DNA from: JAKSCF01 sp028279945
GTDB lineage: Bacteria > Bacillota > Clostridia > Peptostreptococcales > JAAYPU01
NCBI GenBank assembly: GCA_028279945.1
Contig: JANQMT010000143.1
Coordinates: forward strand, 32,668 to 96,667
Direction: 5' to 3'
DNA: 64,000 nucleotides
Shown piece after piece: positions 16,887-26,140 of the stretch (within the stretch, counting starts at the first letter, position 1; the number at the start of each line of letters is the position of its first letter). The notes below the pieces were generated by a model. It saw only the letters and a program-made list of their open reading frames with translations, ran no database searches and was not told the origin of the DNA. Both the position numbers and the translations under genes were made by a program.

Positions 16887-18009
16887 TGGTGTATTGAAGC
16901 AACTTTGGACTGTACTAAAATTCCCACTCCTCTCCATTGCAGCAGGATTTGTTATCGGAGCTATTTTGATTATAATTGCGGGGAAAAATCCATTAGTAGC
17001 CTACACGGCGTTATTTAAAGGCAGCTTAGGTGGAGTGGATAAACTGGGGGAAACTCTTTTTAAGATGACACCGATTCTGCTAACAGGATTGTCTTTTTCT
17101 ATTGCCTTTAGAACCGGCTTATTTAATATAGGCGGAGAAGGTCAATTTTTGTCCGGTGCTATTACAGCTATAGCTGTAGGATGGTTTGGACAGGGATTAC
17201 CCCAATTAATATTAATACCCTTAATGTTGATTTGTGGTATTGCAGCCGGTGCTTTTTGGGCATCTATAGCAGGTGTGCTGAAAGCCAAGATGGGTATCCA
17301 TGAAGTTATCACTACGATTATGCTAAATTATATTGCATTGTATTTGATCAACTATATTGTCCGTGCGGTATTGAATCCCTCTATTCTAATGGGCGTAAGG
17401 ACAGAGGCACATACTGTCTCTTTGCCTGATGTAGCACGTTTAACAAAATTAAAAACCGTATTCGAAATATTTGGACGCTCTAGTGTGCATACAGGCATAT
17501 TCATTGCTATAGGCTGTGCACTTCTGATGTATTTTGTATTGTTTAAAACAACCTTAGGTTATGAATTAAGATCCGGAGGATTAAGTCCGGATGCAGCAGA
17601 ATACGGCGGCATAAAAAAATCAAAAAATATTATTATGGCTATGTGTATTTCAGGAGGGATAGCAGGCCTTGCCGGAGCAGTCAATGTAATGGGTATTACT
17701 TATTATGTTGCCCAATCTTCACATACACCGGGCTATGGTTTTGACGGCATTGCCGTAGGACTGGTAGGAGGCTTACACCCTATTGGGATTATTGCCAGCT
17801 CTTTCTTGTTTGGTGTACTTTCCAATGGTGCCAGAAAAATGCAGCTTTCAGGTATTCCTAAAGAAGTTATAGCCATCATACAAGGTGTTATTATTGTATT
17901 TATTGCAAGTCAATATATTATTAAATTAATATACAGTTATAGAGAAAAGAGAGCTTTAGAAAAGCAAAACCTAATGTTTGATAAGGGCAAGAAAGGGGAG
18001 GTGAAGTAA
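16864..18009 (+). CDS. nucleoside-type ABC importer permease 1
   Basis: 381 residues, strongly hydrophobic with eight or more membrane segments. The conserved FRTGLFNIGGEGQFLSGA stretch is typical of the BPD_transp_2 permeases that pair with BMP proteins. It overlaps the ATPase gene and ends immediately before the second permease start, so the three genes form one operon. Start ATG at 16864 or the adjacent in-frame ATG at 16867. Confidence 0.92.
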   Translation: MMTSKKADGVLKQLWTVLKFPLLSIAAGFVIGAILIIIAGKNPLVAYTALFKGSLGGVDKLGETLFKMTPILLTGLSFSIAFRTGLFNIGGEGQFLSGAITAIAVGWFGQGLPQLILIPLMLICGIAAGAFWASIAGVLKAKMGIHEVITTIMLNYIALYLINYIVRAVLNPSILMGVRTEAHTVSLPDVARLTKLKTVFEIFGRSSVHTGIFIAIGCALLMYFVLFKTTLGYELRSGGLSPDAAEYGGIKKSKNIIMAMCISGGIAGLAGAVNVMGITYYVAQSSHTPGYGFDGIAVGLVGGLHPIGIIASSFLFGVLSNGARKMQLSGIPKEVIAIIQGVIIVFIASQYIIKLIYSYREKRALEKQNLMFDKGKKGEVK

Positions 18010-18948
18010 ATGTGGATTATTATTATACCGATTTTAGCTTCAGCTGTTCGATTGGCCACGCCTCTTATTTTTTCAGCTATCGGGGGTACATTTTCAGAGA
18101 GAAGTGGTGTTGTTAATATTGCATTAGAAGGTATTATGGTTATGGGCGCCTTTTTTTCAATTCTGTTTGCCGATATTTCAGGTAATCCATGGATAGGCGT
18201 ACTGGGTGCCATAATAGCAGGAATGTTAACAGCTTTATTGTTGGCTTTTGTCTCCATTCATTTAAAAGGCAATCAAGTGGTTATGGGAACAGCAATCAAT
18301 ATTTTAGCTGTAGGGTTTACTTCCTATTTACTTCAAATTATATATAAGCGCTTTGGCCAAACCGATGCCATTCAAGGCGCATTGACATCCAATCCTGAAA
18401 TATTTGCTTTCTTAGAAAAAATACCTGTAGTGGGAGAATTGTTTTTTAAAGGATTAACACCTTTTGTATATATCGCTTTCTTTACTGTAGGTTTAGCCTA
18501 CTACGTGATGTTTAAAACACCTTTTGGGTTAAGAATCAGGGCAGTTGGAGAGCATCCTAAGGCAGCAGATACGGTAGGGATAAATGTTTATAAAATCCGC
18601 TACATATGTGTGCTGATATCAGGTGCTTGCGCCGGTATTGCAGGTGCCAGTCTTACGGTGGGGTATACGGCTATATTCAGAGAACACATGATATCAGGAA
18701 GAGGCTTCATTGCACTGGCTGCTATGGTTTTTGGTAAATGGCACCCTGTGGGGGCAATGTTTGCCTGTCTTTTCTTTGGTCTGGCGGAAGCCATTTCTAT
18801 ACAGGGTTCCATGCTGGGTATAAAAATACCAACAGAATTCATGCGCATGTTACCTTATGTGGCTACTATTCTTGTGTTAATTGGTTTTGTAGGAAAAGCA
18901 GTAGGTCCTGCAGCTAATGGTACGCCATATAATAAGGGTGAAAAGTAG
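18010..18948 (+). CDS. nucleoside-type ABC importer permease 2
   Basis: 312 residues with about eight membrane segments and the conserved FSERSGVVNIALEGIMVMGAF motif near the N-terminus, the counterpart of the GLFNIGGEG motif in the partner. GGGGAGGTGA lies just before the ATG, inside the end of the upstream gene. It forms the second half of the membrane channel. Confidence 0.92.
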   Translation: MWIIIIPILASAVRLATPLIFSAIGGTFSERSGVVNIALEGIMVMGAFFSILFADISGNPWIGVLGAIIAGMLTALLLAFVSIHLKGNQVVMGTAINILAVGFTSYLLQIIYKRFGQTDAIQGALTSNPEIFAFLEKIPVVGELFFKGLTPFVYIAFFTVGLAYYVMFKTPFGLRIRAVGEHPKAADTVGINVYKIRYICVLISGACAGIAGASLTVGYTAIFREHMISGRGFIALAAMVFGKWHPVGAMFACLFFGLAEAISIQGSMLGIKIPTEFMRMLPYVATILVLIGFVGKAVGPAANGTPYNKGEK

Positions 18949-19054
18949 GAGAAGTATGGTAATAATTTCTTATTTCTGTACCAATTTATTACAAAATATA
19001 TTATAATAAGGTTAATTAACTAATATAATATATTTTGTAAAAGGAGGACGACAA

Positions 19055-19420
19055 ATGGCAGATGCAAAAGGGATAATGAATTGGACCTTTATATCTGAGA
19101 CAGATGTTCCCGATGATGTTAAAGAGATTTTAATTGACGGAGAAGAAGTTGAAGTGGCGTATAAGACAATACGCGACGTTGCTGTTGTAACCAATAAGAG
19201 GATTATAATAGCGGACAAACAAGGCATCACCGGAAAAAAAGTAGAAGTCTATACCATTCCATTTAAGTCAATCAACATGTACTCAAGTGAAAATGCCGGA
19301 ACCATAGACATCAATGCAGAGATACAATTATGGACCAGAGCCGGTACATTTAAACTCAACTTAAAAAAAGGTGTTGATATCCGCAAATTAGACAAAATAA
19401 TAGGCAGCCATATTTTATAA
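19055..19420 (+). CDS. bacterial PH-domain protein
   Basis: 121 residues that read as a single bacterial pleckstrin-homology domain (TNKRIIIADKQGITGKKVEVYTIPFKSI is the typical beta-hairpin run). No signal peptide or membrane helix. AAAAGGAGG precedes the ATG. Such small proteins are common in Firmicutes; a precise role is not known. It has its own terminator region behind it. Confidence 0.8.
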   Translation: MADAKGIMNWTFISETDVPDDVKEILIDGEEVEVAYKTIRDVAVVTNKRIIIADKQGITGKKVEVYTIPFKSINMYSSENAGTIDINAEIQLWTRAGTFKLNLKKGVDIRKLDKIIGSHIL

Positions 19421-19440
19421 AAATTAAGAGATACATACAT

Positions 19441-19523
19441 GAAGGTTTTGCAATTGCAAAACCTTCTGCATTAGAATACTAAAGTAAAAAATTCTCTATT
19501 ACCTCAAGAGAATTTTTTATTTA
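19441..19523. terminator. perfect 26-bp palindrome followed by a terminator
   Basis: 19441-19466 is a perfect palindrome (an 11-bp stem if the central AATT is the loop) with no T tract. A second hairpin, 19486-19496 with 19508-19518, runs into a T-rich tail and is the real terminator, probably working in both directions. Confidence 0.7.
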
Positions 19524-19595
19524 TTTTAGGAAAAAATATTTAATTGTAATAGAAAAATATTTTGAAAGTTTTGCTTTATAATAGGAGAAATAAAA

Positions 19596-20513
19596 ATGAA
19601 TGATTTGTGGGTAATTGTTATCACTTCTATCGTTATGGGAATGACTGCAAGAATATATATGATGCGAGTGGATACCAGACAGTATCCGACACATCCTCAA
19701 GGTGTTATATCTCACTTAACACTTGGGCTGATAGCTGCTTTTTTAGGGTCGTTAGCTTTACCTTCCTTAGCACAAAAGGAGTTTAGTGCAGTGACCTTTC
19801 TTGCATTGGCAGCCCAGCAATTTAGAGATGTTAGAAACTTAGAAAGACAGAGTTTGGACAAAATAGAAGTCACAGAGCTGGTGCCCAGAGGAACGGCTTA
19901 CATAGAAGATATTGCAAAAGCTTTTGAGGCTCGTAATTATATGGTCATTATATCAGCCCTGATGACAAGTATTGGAGCATATATTGCGAATCAGTTTAAT
20001 CAGCCCATTCAGTTCCAAATAATAGCCGCTGTTATAGTAGGCGGATTATCCATGATAACATTAAAGCAGGTATTAAAAAGAACACTGCTTTATGAAATTG
20101 CAGATGTAAAACCGGCTGAGATTGCTTTTGATGGACCTCTTTTACAAGTGAATGGCGTTATCATAATGAATATTGGGCTTAAAAAATCAAGAGAAATTTT
20201 TTTAAATAATGGAATAGCCATTGAAATCATTCCAAAGAACTCAAGCGCAAATGCAACCTTAGCCAATATAGGACAGAGACAAGCCATTCAGCACAATGCT
20301 GCAGTCCAATTGGGTATTAGAAAAGATGTAGATGAGCCTGATTTTACCCCTATTGCGAGGAGAAATGCTGATAATGGGAATGTTGTTATGGCCATGATAC
20401 CTATGTATGCAGATGTTAACAAGCTGGTGGAGGTTATAAACAGCACACCTGTTTTGGAGAGTGCTAAAAGAATGACAGCTATTTCAAAACCTAAAGAAGG
20501 AGATGAAGTATAA
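19596..20513 (+). CDS. YIEGIA-family sporulation-associated membrane protein
   Basis: 305 residues with several N-terminal membrane segments (residues 1-25, 45-65, 115-160) and a soluble C-terminal half. The family's eponymous motif is present as AYIEDIAKAFEARN. YIEGIA proteins occur in endospore formers, generally next to a tiny partner gene, as here (20516). The gene lies just upstream of der and spoIVA, a conserved neighbourhood. The biochemical role is not established; family identification is from the motif and context. Confidence 0.8.
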   Translation: MNDLWVIVITSIVMGMTARIYMMRVDTRQYPTHPQGVISHLTLGLIAAFLGSLALPSLAQKEFSAVTFLALAAQQFRDVRNLERQSLDKIEVTELVPRGTAYIEDIAKAFEARNYMVIISALMTSIGAYIANQFNQPIQFQIIAAVIVGGLSMITLKQVLKRTLLYEIADVKPAEIAFDGPLLQVNGVIIMNIGLKKSREIFLNNGIAIEIIPKNSSANATLANIGQRQAIQHNAAVQLGIRKDVDEPDFTPIARRNADNGNVVMAMIPMYADVNKLVEVINSTPVLESAKRMTAISKPKEGDEV

Positions 20514-20515
20514 GT

Positions 20516-20710
20516 ATGGATGTAGGGATAAAAAATAGTATACTGGCTATAGTAACAACCAATAAAGACCGAGTTTCATCTTCAACCGTACCGGTATTTT
20601 TTGTAGATGATTCGGAACAACAGGAATATATGTCACTGCTGATATCCAAGATAACCATGGGTATGGTTCATGATTTAGGAGATGGCGTTTATGTGATTGT
20701 GAAACATTGA
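20516..20710 (+). CDS. small partner of the YIEGIA protein (capping-complex-type subunit)
   Basis: 64 residues beginning MDVGIKNSILAIVTT, separated from the YIEGIA gene by two bases. Its size, position and sequence match the protein annotated elsewhere as the capping complex subunit for YIEGIA. No membrane segment. Translational coupling to the upstream gene is likely. Confidence 0.75.
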   Translation: MDVGIKNSILAIVTTNKDRVSSSTVPVFFVDDSEQQEYMSLLISKITMGMVHDLGDGVYVIVKH

Positions 20711-20727
20711 ATTTAACAGTTTTACGA

Positions 20728-20757
20728 TTGACACGGCGCTTGAAAAAATGATACCAT
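20728..20757 (+). promoter_or_regulatory. candidate promoter for der
   Basis: TTGACA at 20728-20733 and TACCAT at 20752-20757 are 18 bases apart, about 140 bases before the der start. The -35 is consensus and the -10 weak. Confidence 0.4.
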
Positions 20758-20898
20758 AGAGCAGGCATAAGTGGATGTATTCGAAATTATATACCAAATA
20801 TCTCCTGTAGCAAATAATACGTATTCGTTTAGCAAGTAAAATTAAGAGGCAAAAAATATACATATTCAGATATATTAACCTTGGAATGGGGGAAAGAA

Positions 20899-22227
20899 AT
20901 GAGCAAGCCTATTGTAGCAGTGGTTGGACGGCCTAATGTGGGTAAGTCAACCTTTTTTAATAAAATTGTTGGTAAGCGTATATCCATTGTAGAGGATACA
21001 CCCGGCGTTACCCGTGATCGAATTTATGCTGAAAGCGAATGGAGCGGGCGGGAGTTTGTTCTAATTGATACAGGCGGGATTGAGCCGGATTCAGATGATA
21101 TTATATTGTCTCAGATGAGAAATCAGGCGCAAATTGCTATTGAGACTGCAGACGTTATTGTGTTTATGGTGGATGCCAAAGGCGGGATAACAGCTGCAGA
21201 TATTGAAGTGGCTTCCATGCTGATGAAAACAGGTAAAGAAATTTTGCTGACCGTCAATAAAGTAGATGGCAAGGAATTACCGGAGAATTACTATGATTTT
21301 TATGAATTGGGTTTGGGAGAACCTATTCCCATCTCATCTTCCAACATGTTAGGGTTAGGAGATTTGTTAGATGAAATCATTAATAGATTCCCTAGTGCAG
21401 AGCATTTTGAAGAAGAAGATGATTCTATAAAAATAGCTATTATTGGAAAACCCAATGTTGGCAAGTCATCTCTTATTAATGCCATCTTAGGTGAAGAACG
21501 CGTTATTGTAAGCGATATCGCAGGAACCACTCGCGATTCTATTGATACACCATTTACAGATGGCGAAGACAAATATGTGTTGATCGATACTGCGGGCATA
21601 AGAAGAAAAAGTAAGGTTTTAGAAAATATTGAGCGGTACAGTGTTTTAAGAGCGGTTAGTGCTATTGAACGTTCTAATGTCTGCTTATTAATGATAGATG
21701 CTGAGCAAGGTGTAACGGAACAAGATAAAAAAATAGCAGGAATTGCTCACGAATCCGGTAAAGGTATTGTTGTTGTTGTCAATAAATGGGATGCGATAGA
21801 AAAGGAAACCAAAACCCATAATGAATTTATTAAACAGATCAGAAATGAGTTATCCTTTATGCTATATGCCCCTATCCTATTTATTTCTGCTCTTACAAAG
21901 CAAAGACTTAATAAGGTGCTCCCAATGGTAAAATATGTAGCCAATCAGTGCTCGCTGCGTGTTTCTACGGGGCAGCTAAACGATTTAATATCTGATGCCG
22001 TTATGCTGAATCAGCCGCCATCGGACAAAGGAAAACGACTAAAAATATACTATGCATCACAAGTAGGCATTCAGCCGCCTTTATTTGCAGTATTCGTTAA
22101 CTCAAGAGAGTTGACACACTTCTCATATTCCAGATACCTAGAAAATAAAATTAGAGAAGGGTTTGGATTTGAAGGCACCTCTATTAAAATAGTATACCGA
22201 GAAAAGGGGGAGAAAAATGATCGCTAA
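20899..22227 (+). CDS. der: ribosome biogenesis GTPase Der (EngA)
   Basis: 442 residues with the defining tandem GTPase domains: GRPNVGKST, DTPGVTRDR, DTGG and NKVD in the first; GKPNVGKSS, DIAGTTRDS, DTAGI and NKWD in the second; then a KH-like domain. It assists 50S subunit maturation. The start at 20899 is set by GGGGGAAAG eight bases upstream. Its end overlaps plsY by 11 bases. Confidence 0.97.
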   Translation: MSKPIVAVVGRPNVGKSTFFNKIVGKRISIVEDTPGVTRDRIYAESEWSGREFVLIDTGGIEPDSDDIILSQMRNQAQIAIETADVIVFMVDAKGGITAADIEVASMLMKTGKEILLTVNKVDGKELPENYYDFYELGLGEPIPISSSNMLGLGDLLDEIINRFPSAEHFEEEDDSIKIAIIGKPNVGKSSLINAILGEERVIVSDIAGTTRDSIDTPFTDGEDKYVLIDTAGIRRKSKVLENIERYSVLRAVSAIERSNVCLLMIDAEQGVTEQDKKIAGIAHESGKGIVVVVNKWDAIEKETKTHNEFIKQIRNELSFMLYAPILFISALTKQRLNKVLPMVKYVANQCSLRVSTGQLNDLISDAVMLNQPPSDKGKRLKIYYASQVGIQPPLFAVFVNSRELTHFSYSRYLENKIREGFGFEGTSIKIVYREKGEKNDR

Positions 22228-22801
22228 TATTATATGGGTTGTTATCAGTTATTTCATAGGCAATGTTTCTTCTGCTATTCTTATAGGAAAAGTAACGGCA
22301 GGTATTGATATCAGAGACCATGGCAGCGGTAATGCAGGGACCACTAATGTACTGCGAACATTGGGAAAAAAAGCGGCAGCGGCAACTCTGGTATGTGATG
22401 TGCTAAAAGGTGTTATAGCTGTCCTCATAGGAAGATTTTTTGGAAATGAAACCCTTGCAATGATTTGTGGATTAGCTGCAATTTTAGGGCATATCTGGCC
22501 TGCTTTGTTTGGATTTAGAGGTGGAAAAGGAATTGCTACCGGAATAGGAGTCATTTTTGCAACCGTTCCAATCCCTGCTTTTGTTTGTTTAGGCATAGGG
22601 GTAGTGCTTATTGTCATAACTCGATTTGTATCTTTAGGCTCTATTTGTGGAGCAGTGCTTCTGCCCATAGTGATTTATTTTTATAATGAAACTTATTTTA
22701 TATGGGCATTGTGTATGGCCGTTATTGTTATATATACGCACAGAAGCAACATTAAAAGACTCCTCAATGGTAATGAGTCTAAAATCAGCTTTAATAAATA
22801 G
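22217..22801 (+). CDS. plsY: acyl-phosphate:glycerol-3-phosphate acyltransferase PlsY
   Basis: 194 residues, multi-spanning membrane protein. The three conserved cytoplasmic motifs are seen: GSGNAGTTNVLR, GFRGGKG(I)ATG and the late RHxxNIKRL region (HRSNIKRLLNGNE). It acylates glycerol-3-phosphate, the step after GpsA, whose gene is next. GAAAAGGGGG before the start lies within der. Confidence 0.95.
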   Translation: MIANIIWVVISYFIGNVSSAILIGKVTAGIDIRDHGSGNAGTTNVLRTLGKKAAAATLVCDVLKGVIAVLIGRFFGNETLAMICGLAAILGHIWPALFGFRGGKGIATGIGVIFATVPIPAFVCLGIGVVLIVITRFVSLGSICGAVLLPIVIYFYNETYFIWALCMAVIVIYTHRSNIKRLLNGNESKISFNK

Positions 22802-22838
22802 AAGAAAGTTATTCATTTCTTTTGAAAGGATGATATTT

Positions 22839-23864
22839 ATGTCAATATGTTGTGTATTAGGCTCTGGAAGTTGGGGGACAGCATTGGCTATAGCCTTATC
22901 TAAAAATAATAATCCGGTGAAACTTTGGGGAAGGAACAAAGAACAAATAAATGCCATTAATCTAAAAAGAGAAAACACAAAATATTTACCCAACATTACA
23001 CTGCCGGATGATATAAAGGTGACGAACAACGTATCGGAGGCTGCTGGTGATGCTGAGGTTATCATTGTATCAACTGCATCTCAGAGCGTTAGACAGGTAT
23101 TGAATAGTGTGAGAGATTATGTAAAAAAAGATAGTATTATTGTTAATACGGCAAAAGGAATAGAAAAAGATACGCTTCTTCCTATATCTCAAGTTGTTGA
23201 AGAAGTGCTGCCGGATAATCCGTATGTGGTTTTATCAGGCCCTTCTCATGCTGAAGAAGTGAGTAACGGACTGCCCACTACTTTGGTAGCAGCTTCTCAC
23301 AGCCAAAAGACGGCGGAGATCATCCAGGATTTATTTATGTCGCCTTCATTAAGAGTATATACCAATCCGGATGTTATAGGTGTAGAACTGGGAGGTGCCC
23401 TTAAGAATATTATTGCTTTAGGTGCGGGTATAAGCGACGGATTAGGGTATGGCGACAATGCCAAAGCAGCTCTAATGACTCGAGGGATTGTGGAAATATC
23501 CAGGCTGGGTACCAAAATGGGTGCATACGAAAGCACTTTTTCCGGACTGACAGGCATTGGGGATTTAATCGTTACGTGTACCAGTATGCATAGCAGAAAC
23601 AGAAGGTGCGGTATTTTGATTGGTCAAGGGATGAAGCCGGAGGATGCCGTTAAAGAAATTGGTATGGTTGTAGAAGGGATGTATGCTACAGATGCAGCTT
23701 ATCGACTCTCTAAAAAATATGATGTTGAGATGCCCATAACCGAAGAACTATATCATTTGTTTGACCTTGGAGGAGATGTTAGGACCTCGGTTGAAAAACT
23801 CATGACAAGGCAAAAGAAACACGAAATTGAGCAAACAGCGGAAAATATAGAGTGGCATGTATAA
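22839..23864 (+). CDS. gpsA: NAD(P)H-dependent glycerol-3-phosphate dehydrogenase
   Basis: 341 residues. N-terminal GSGSWGTALA dinucleotide fold, GLPTTLVAAS, and the substrate-binding GVELGGALKNIIALGAGI stretch. Makes sn-glycerol-3-phosphate for phospholipid synthesis. The open frame extends to 22686, but GAAAGGA at 22824-22830 and the family N-terminus fix the start at 22839. Confidence 0.96.
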   Translation: MSICCVLGSGSWGTALAIALSKNNNPVKLWGRNKEQINAINLKRENTKYLPNITLPDDIKVTNNVSEAAGDAEVIIVSTASQSVRQVLNSVRDYVKKDSIIVNTAKGIEKDTLLPISQVVEEVLPDNPYVVLSGPSHAEEVSNGLPTTLVAASHSQKTAEIIQDLFMSPSLRVYTNPDVIGVELGGALKNIIALGAGISDGLGYGDNAKAALMTRGIVEISRLGTKMGAYESTFSGLTGIGDLIVTCTSMHSRNRRCGILIGQGMKPEDAVKEIGMVVEGMYATDAAYRLSKKYDVEMPITEELYHLFDLGGDVRTSVEKLMTRQKKHEIEQTAENIEWHV

Positions 23865-23872
23865 AATGTTTT

Positions 23873-23901
23873 AAGTCTGTCCAAAAAGGACAGACTTTTT
23901 T
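23873..23901 (+). terminator. terminator of the der-plsY-gpsA operon
   Basis: A perfect 10-bp stem (23873-23882 with 23888-23897) closes a 5-A loop and runs into six Ts. The next promoter starts 12 bases further on. Confidence 0.9.
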
Positions 23902-23912
23902 ATTGATTTCAA

Positions 23913-23941
23913 GAATATTAAAGTCAATTGATTCATAAGAT
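23913..23941 (+). promoter_or_regulatory. sigma-E-type sporulation promoter of spoIVA
   Basis: GAATATT (23913-23919), 14 bases, then CATAAGAT (23934-23941) fits the mother-cell sigma-E consensus (ATATT, 14, CATAcacT-like). It is placed right before spoIVA, which sigma E controls in Bacillus subtilis. Confidence 0.75.
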
Positions 23942-23977
23942 GTAATGTTAAAAACTCATTTGAAAAGGAGGTTTAGA

Positions 23978-25456
23978 ATGGATCACCTAAATATATATGA
24001 AAGCATTGCAGAAAGAACCGATGGAGACATCTACATAGGAGTAGTAGGACCTGTCCGCACGGGAAAGTCTACTTTTATTAAAAGATTCATGGATTTATTA
24101 GTCATTCCAAACGTAGAAAATGTATATGCAAAAGAGAGAGTAAAAGATGAAATGCCTCAAAGCGGGGCTGGAAAAACAATTATGACAACTGAGCCTAAAT
24201 TTGTGCCTAATGAGGCTGTGGAAGTAACATTGTCTGAAAATTCAAAGCTCAAGGTTCGCCTTGTTGATTGTGTAGGATATATGGTACCTGGAGCACTTGG
24301 ACATATGGAAGACGGAAAGCCAAGAATGGTCAATACACCATGGTCAAATTCAGATATTCCGTTTGAAGAAGCAGCTGAAATAGGAACAAAAAAAGTAATT
24401 GCCGATCATTCCACTATTGGCTTATTGATTACAACCGACGGATCAATTGCTGAAATTGAAAGAAACAACTATATTCAAGCTGAAGAAAGAGTCGTAAAAG
24501 AGCTTAAGGAACTCAACAAACCTTTTATTATTGTTTTAAATTCCATATTTCCTGAATCAGAAAGAGCAGTAGAACTCAAAAAAGATATTGAAGAAAAATA
24601 CGGCGTACCTGTTATTGCAGCCAATTGTGCTCGAATGAATATCAGTACCATTAACAGCATATTAGAAAGCATTCTTTTTGAATTCCCTATCAGCCAAATC
24701 AATTTCCGATTACCGGGATGGGTGGATGGACTCAGCAAAGAACATTGGATAAAAGCTAAAATGATAGAAAAGATAAAAGATTGGAGTAAAGATATTGCAA
24801 GCATTCGAGATGTTAAAAGCTCAGTAGATGATTTTAAAGAAATGGATATTGTAAAAGAAAGCCAAATCAATAATGTGGATTTGGGCGAAGGAACAGTTGA
24901 AATAGCGGTCGATACAGTGGAGGACTTATTCTATAATGTACTGGAAGAACTAACTGGCTATGAAGTAAAAGGAGATTATCAATTCTTTGAAATGATCAAG
25001 GACTTTGCCTATGCCAAAAAAGAATATGATAAAATTAAAACAGCTTTAATGCAAGTAAAAGAAACAGGATATGGTACAGTTCCACCGGATTTTGCAGACA
25101 TGGAATTAGAAGACCCAGAAATATTTAAACAAGGCAGCAGATTTGGAGTCAGATTAAAAGCCAGAGCACCATCATTGCATATGATACGAACAGATATTTT
25201 TACAGAAGTAGCACCGGTAGTTGGTAGTGAAAAGCAGAGTGAAGATCTTGTAAAATATTTATTAGACGAGTTTGAATCAGATCCGTCAAAAATTTGGGGC
25301 ACCAATATTTTTGGAAAATCATTAGATGATTTGGTTAGTGAACAGATGCAAAGCAAACTAGTAGGACTTCCGGAAAATGTTAGATATAAAATGCAAAAAA
25401 CACTTCAAAAAATAACCAACGAAGGAAAAGGGAATTTTATTTGTATTATAATATAG
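23978..25456 (+). CDS. spoIVA: stage IV sporulation protein A (spore coat/cortex ATPase)
   Basis: 492 residues, the same length as the Bacillus protein. The N-terminal ATPase domain has GPVRTGKST as P-loop. It polymerises on the forespore surface using ATP and anchors the spore coat. AAAGGAGG lies six bases before the ATG at 23978; an upstream in-frame ATG at 23945 is not supported. Driven by the sigma-E promoter immediately upstream. Confidence 0.97.
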   Translation: MDHLNIYESIAERTDGDIYIGVVGPVRTGKSTFIKRFMDLLVIPNVENVYAKERVKDEMPQSGAGKTIMTTEPKFVPNEAVEVTLSENSKLKVRLVDCVGYMVPGALGHMEDGKPRMVNTPWSNSDIPFEEAAEIGTKKVIADHSTIGLLITTDGSIAEIERNNYIQAEERVVKELKELNKPFIIVLNSIFPESERAVELKKDIEEKYGVPVIAANCARMNISTINSILESILFEFPISQINFRLPGWVDGLSKEHWIKAKMIEKIKDWSKDIASIRDVKSSVDDFKEMDIVKESQINNVDLGEGTVEIAVDTVEDLFYNVLEELTGYEVKGDYQFFEMIKDFAYAKKEYDKIKTALMQVKETGYGTVPPDFADMELEDPEIFKQGSRFGVRLKARAPSLHMIRTDIFTEVAPVVGSEKQSEDLVKYLLDEFESDPSKIWGTNIFGKSLDDLVSEQMQSKLVGLPENVRYKMQKTLQKITNEGKGNFICIII

Positions 25457-25526
25457 ATATAGTAGTTGATAAAAGACCTGTATAAAATGTATAATGGTAA
25501 GTACAAAATGTTCTAGGAGAGGTTGT

Positions 25527-25910
25527 ATGCATTTAGATTATATAATTATTCTCTTAACGGTTGTATTTATTATCAGCATTTTAGGATATATTGCAGCAAC
25601 GTTAAAAGAAAAAATATATCTATCCAATAACATGGTAGTTCTTAGTGATAAAAATATTTCTCAACAAACTATAGATAACGTTGAAACACGCCGCTTTTCA
25701 ATAGGAAATATTGAAATGATGACCGGCGATGAAGTTAAAATATATAAAAAGAATTTTTCTATTGTAAAAGGCATGATTATTGGAGCAAATATAAAAAGAA
25801 AGACGATATTGTTATCTGTTTATAAATCTGAACCTGTTGAAGTTGGGATTAATGGTATTAGGAAGATTAAAGTAATTAGTCGATATGGAAAATTTTTAAG
25901 AAGCTTTTAG
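25527..25910 (+). CDS. small membrane-anchored protein of unknown function
   Basis: 127 residues. One N-terminal membrane helix (residues 4-27) is followed by a basic soluble domain predicted to be mostly beta strand. I do not recognise the family. The ATG at 25527 has AGGAGAGG upstream. It follows spoIVA by 70 bases with no terminator seen between, so it may be expressed with it, and it has a strong terminator of its own. Confidence 0.65.
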   Translation: MHLDYIIILLTVVFIISILGYIAATLKEKIYLSNNMVVLSDKNISQQTIDNVETRRFSIGNIEMMTGDEVKIYKKNFSIVKGMIIGANIKRKTILLSVYKSEPVEVGINGIRKIKVISRYGKFLRSF

Positions 25911-25934
25911 ACTACAATTGTAGTCTGTTTTTTT
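25909..25934 (+). terminator. terminator after the small membrane protein gene
   Basis: A perfect 18-bp palindrome (25909-25926) starting inside the stop codon, followed by seven Ts. Confidence 0.85.
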
Positions 25935-26025
25935 GCCTTTTTTTTCAAAGTTTTTTAATTGTTTGAAGGATTACAAAGTCATATACAGAATTATAATTAA
26001 GCAATGGTATTCTTAAAACCAAATA

Positions 26026-26125
26026 GTTAAACGATAGTTAAACAATAGGGAAACGATAGTTAAACGGTAGTGGAACAATTGCTTAACCATTGTTCAACCA
26101 TTGTTTAACCACTGTTCAACCATTG
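26026..26125. repeat. inverted array of 11-bp tandem repeats
   Basis: Five 11-bp units on the left (26026-26080; e.g. GTTAAACGATA, GTTAAACAATA) are followed, after a two-base centre, by four units in opposite orientation (26082-26125; e.g. TTCAACCATTG, complement of the same motif). As RNA the whole array could fold into one long imperfect hairpin ending 15 bases before the start of the gene at 26141. Confidence 0.75.
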
Positions 26126-26140
26126 TTACGGGGGATAAAT

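Noticed and set aside
22686..22838. 51-codon upstream extension of gpsA
   Set aside because: Overlaps the end of plsY out of frame, and the family N-terminus and ribosome site place the start at 22839.
26026..26125. CRISPR array
   Set aside because: Units are 11 bp with no spacers and they change orientation in the middle; no cas genes nearby.
26090..26140. Upstream extension of the HlyD-like protein through the 11-bp repeats
   Set aside because: The repeat array would encode the added residues, and GGGGG sits correctly for the ATG at 26141.
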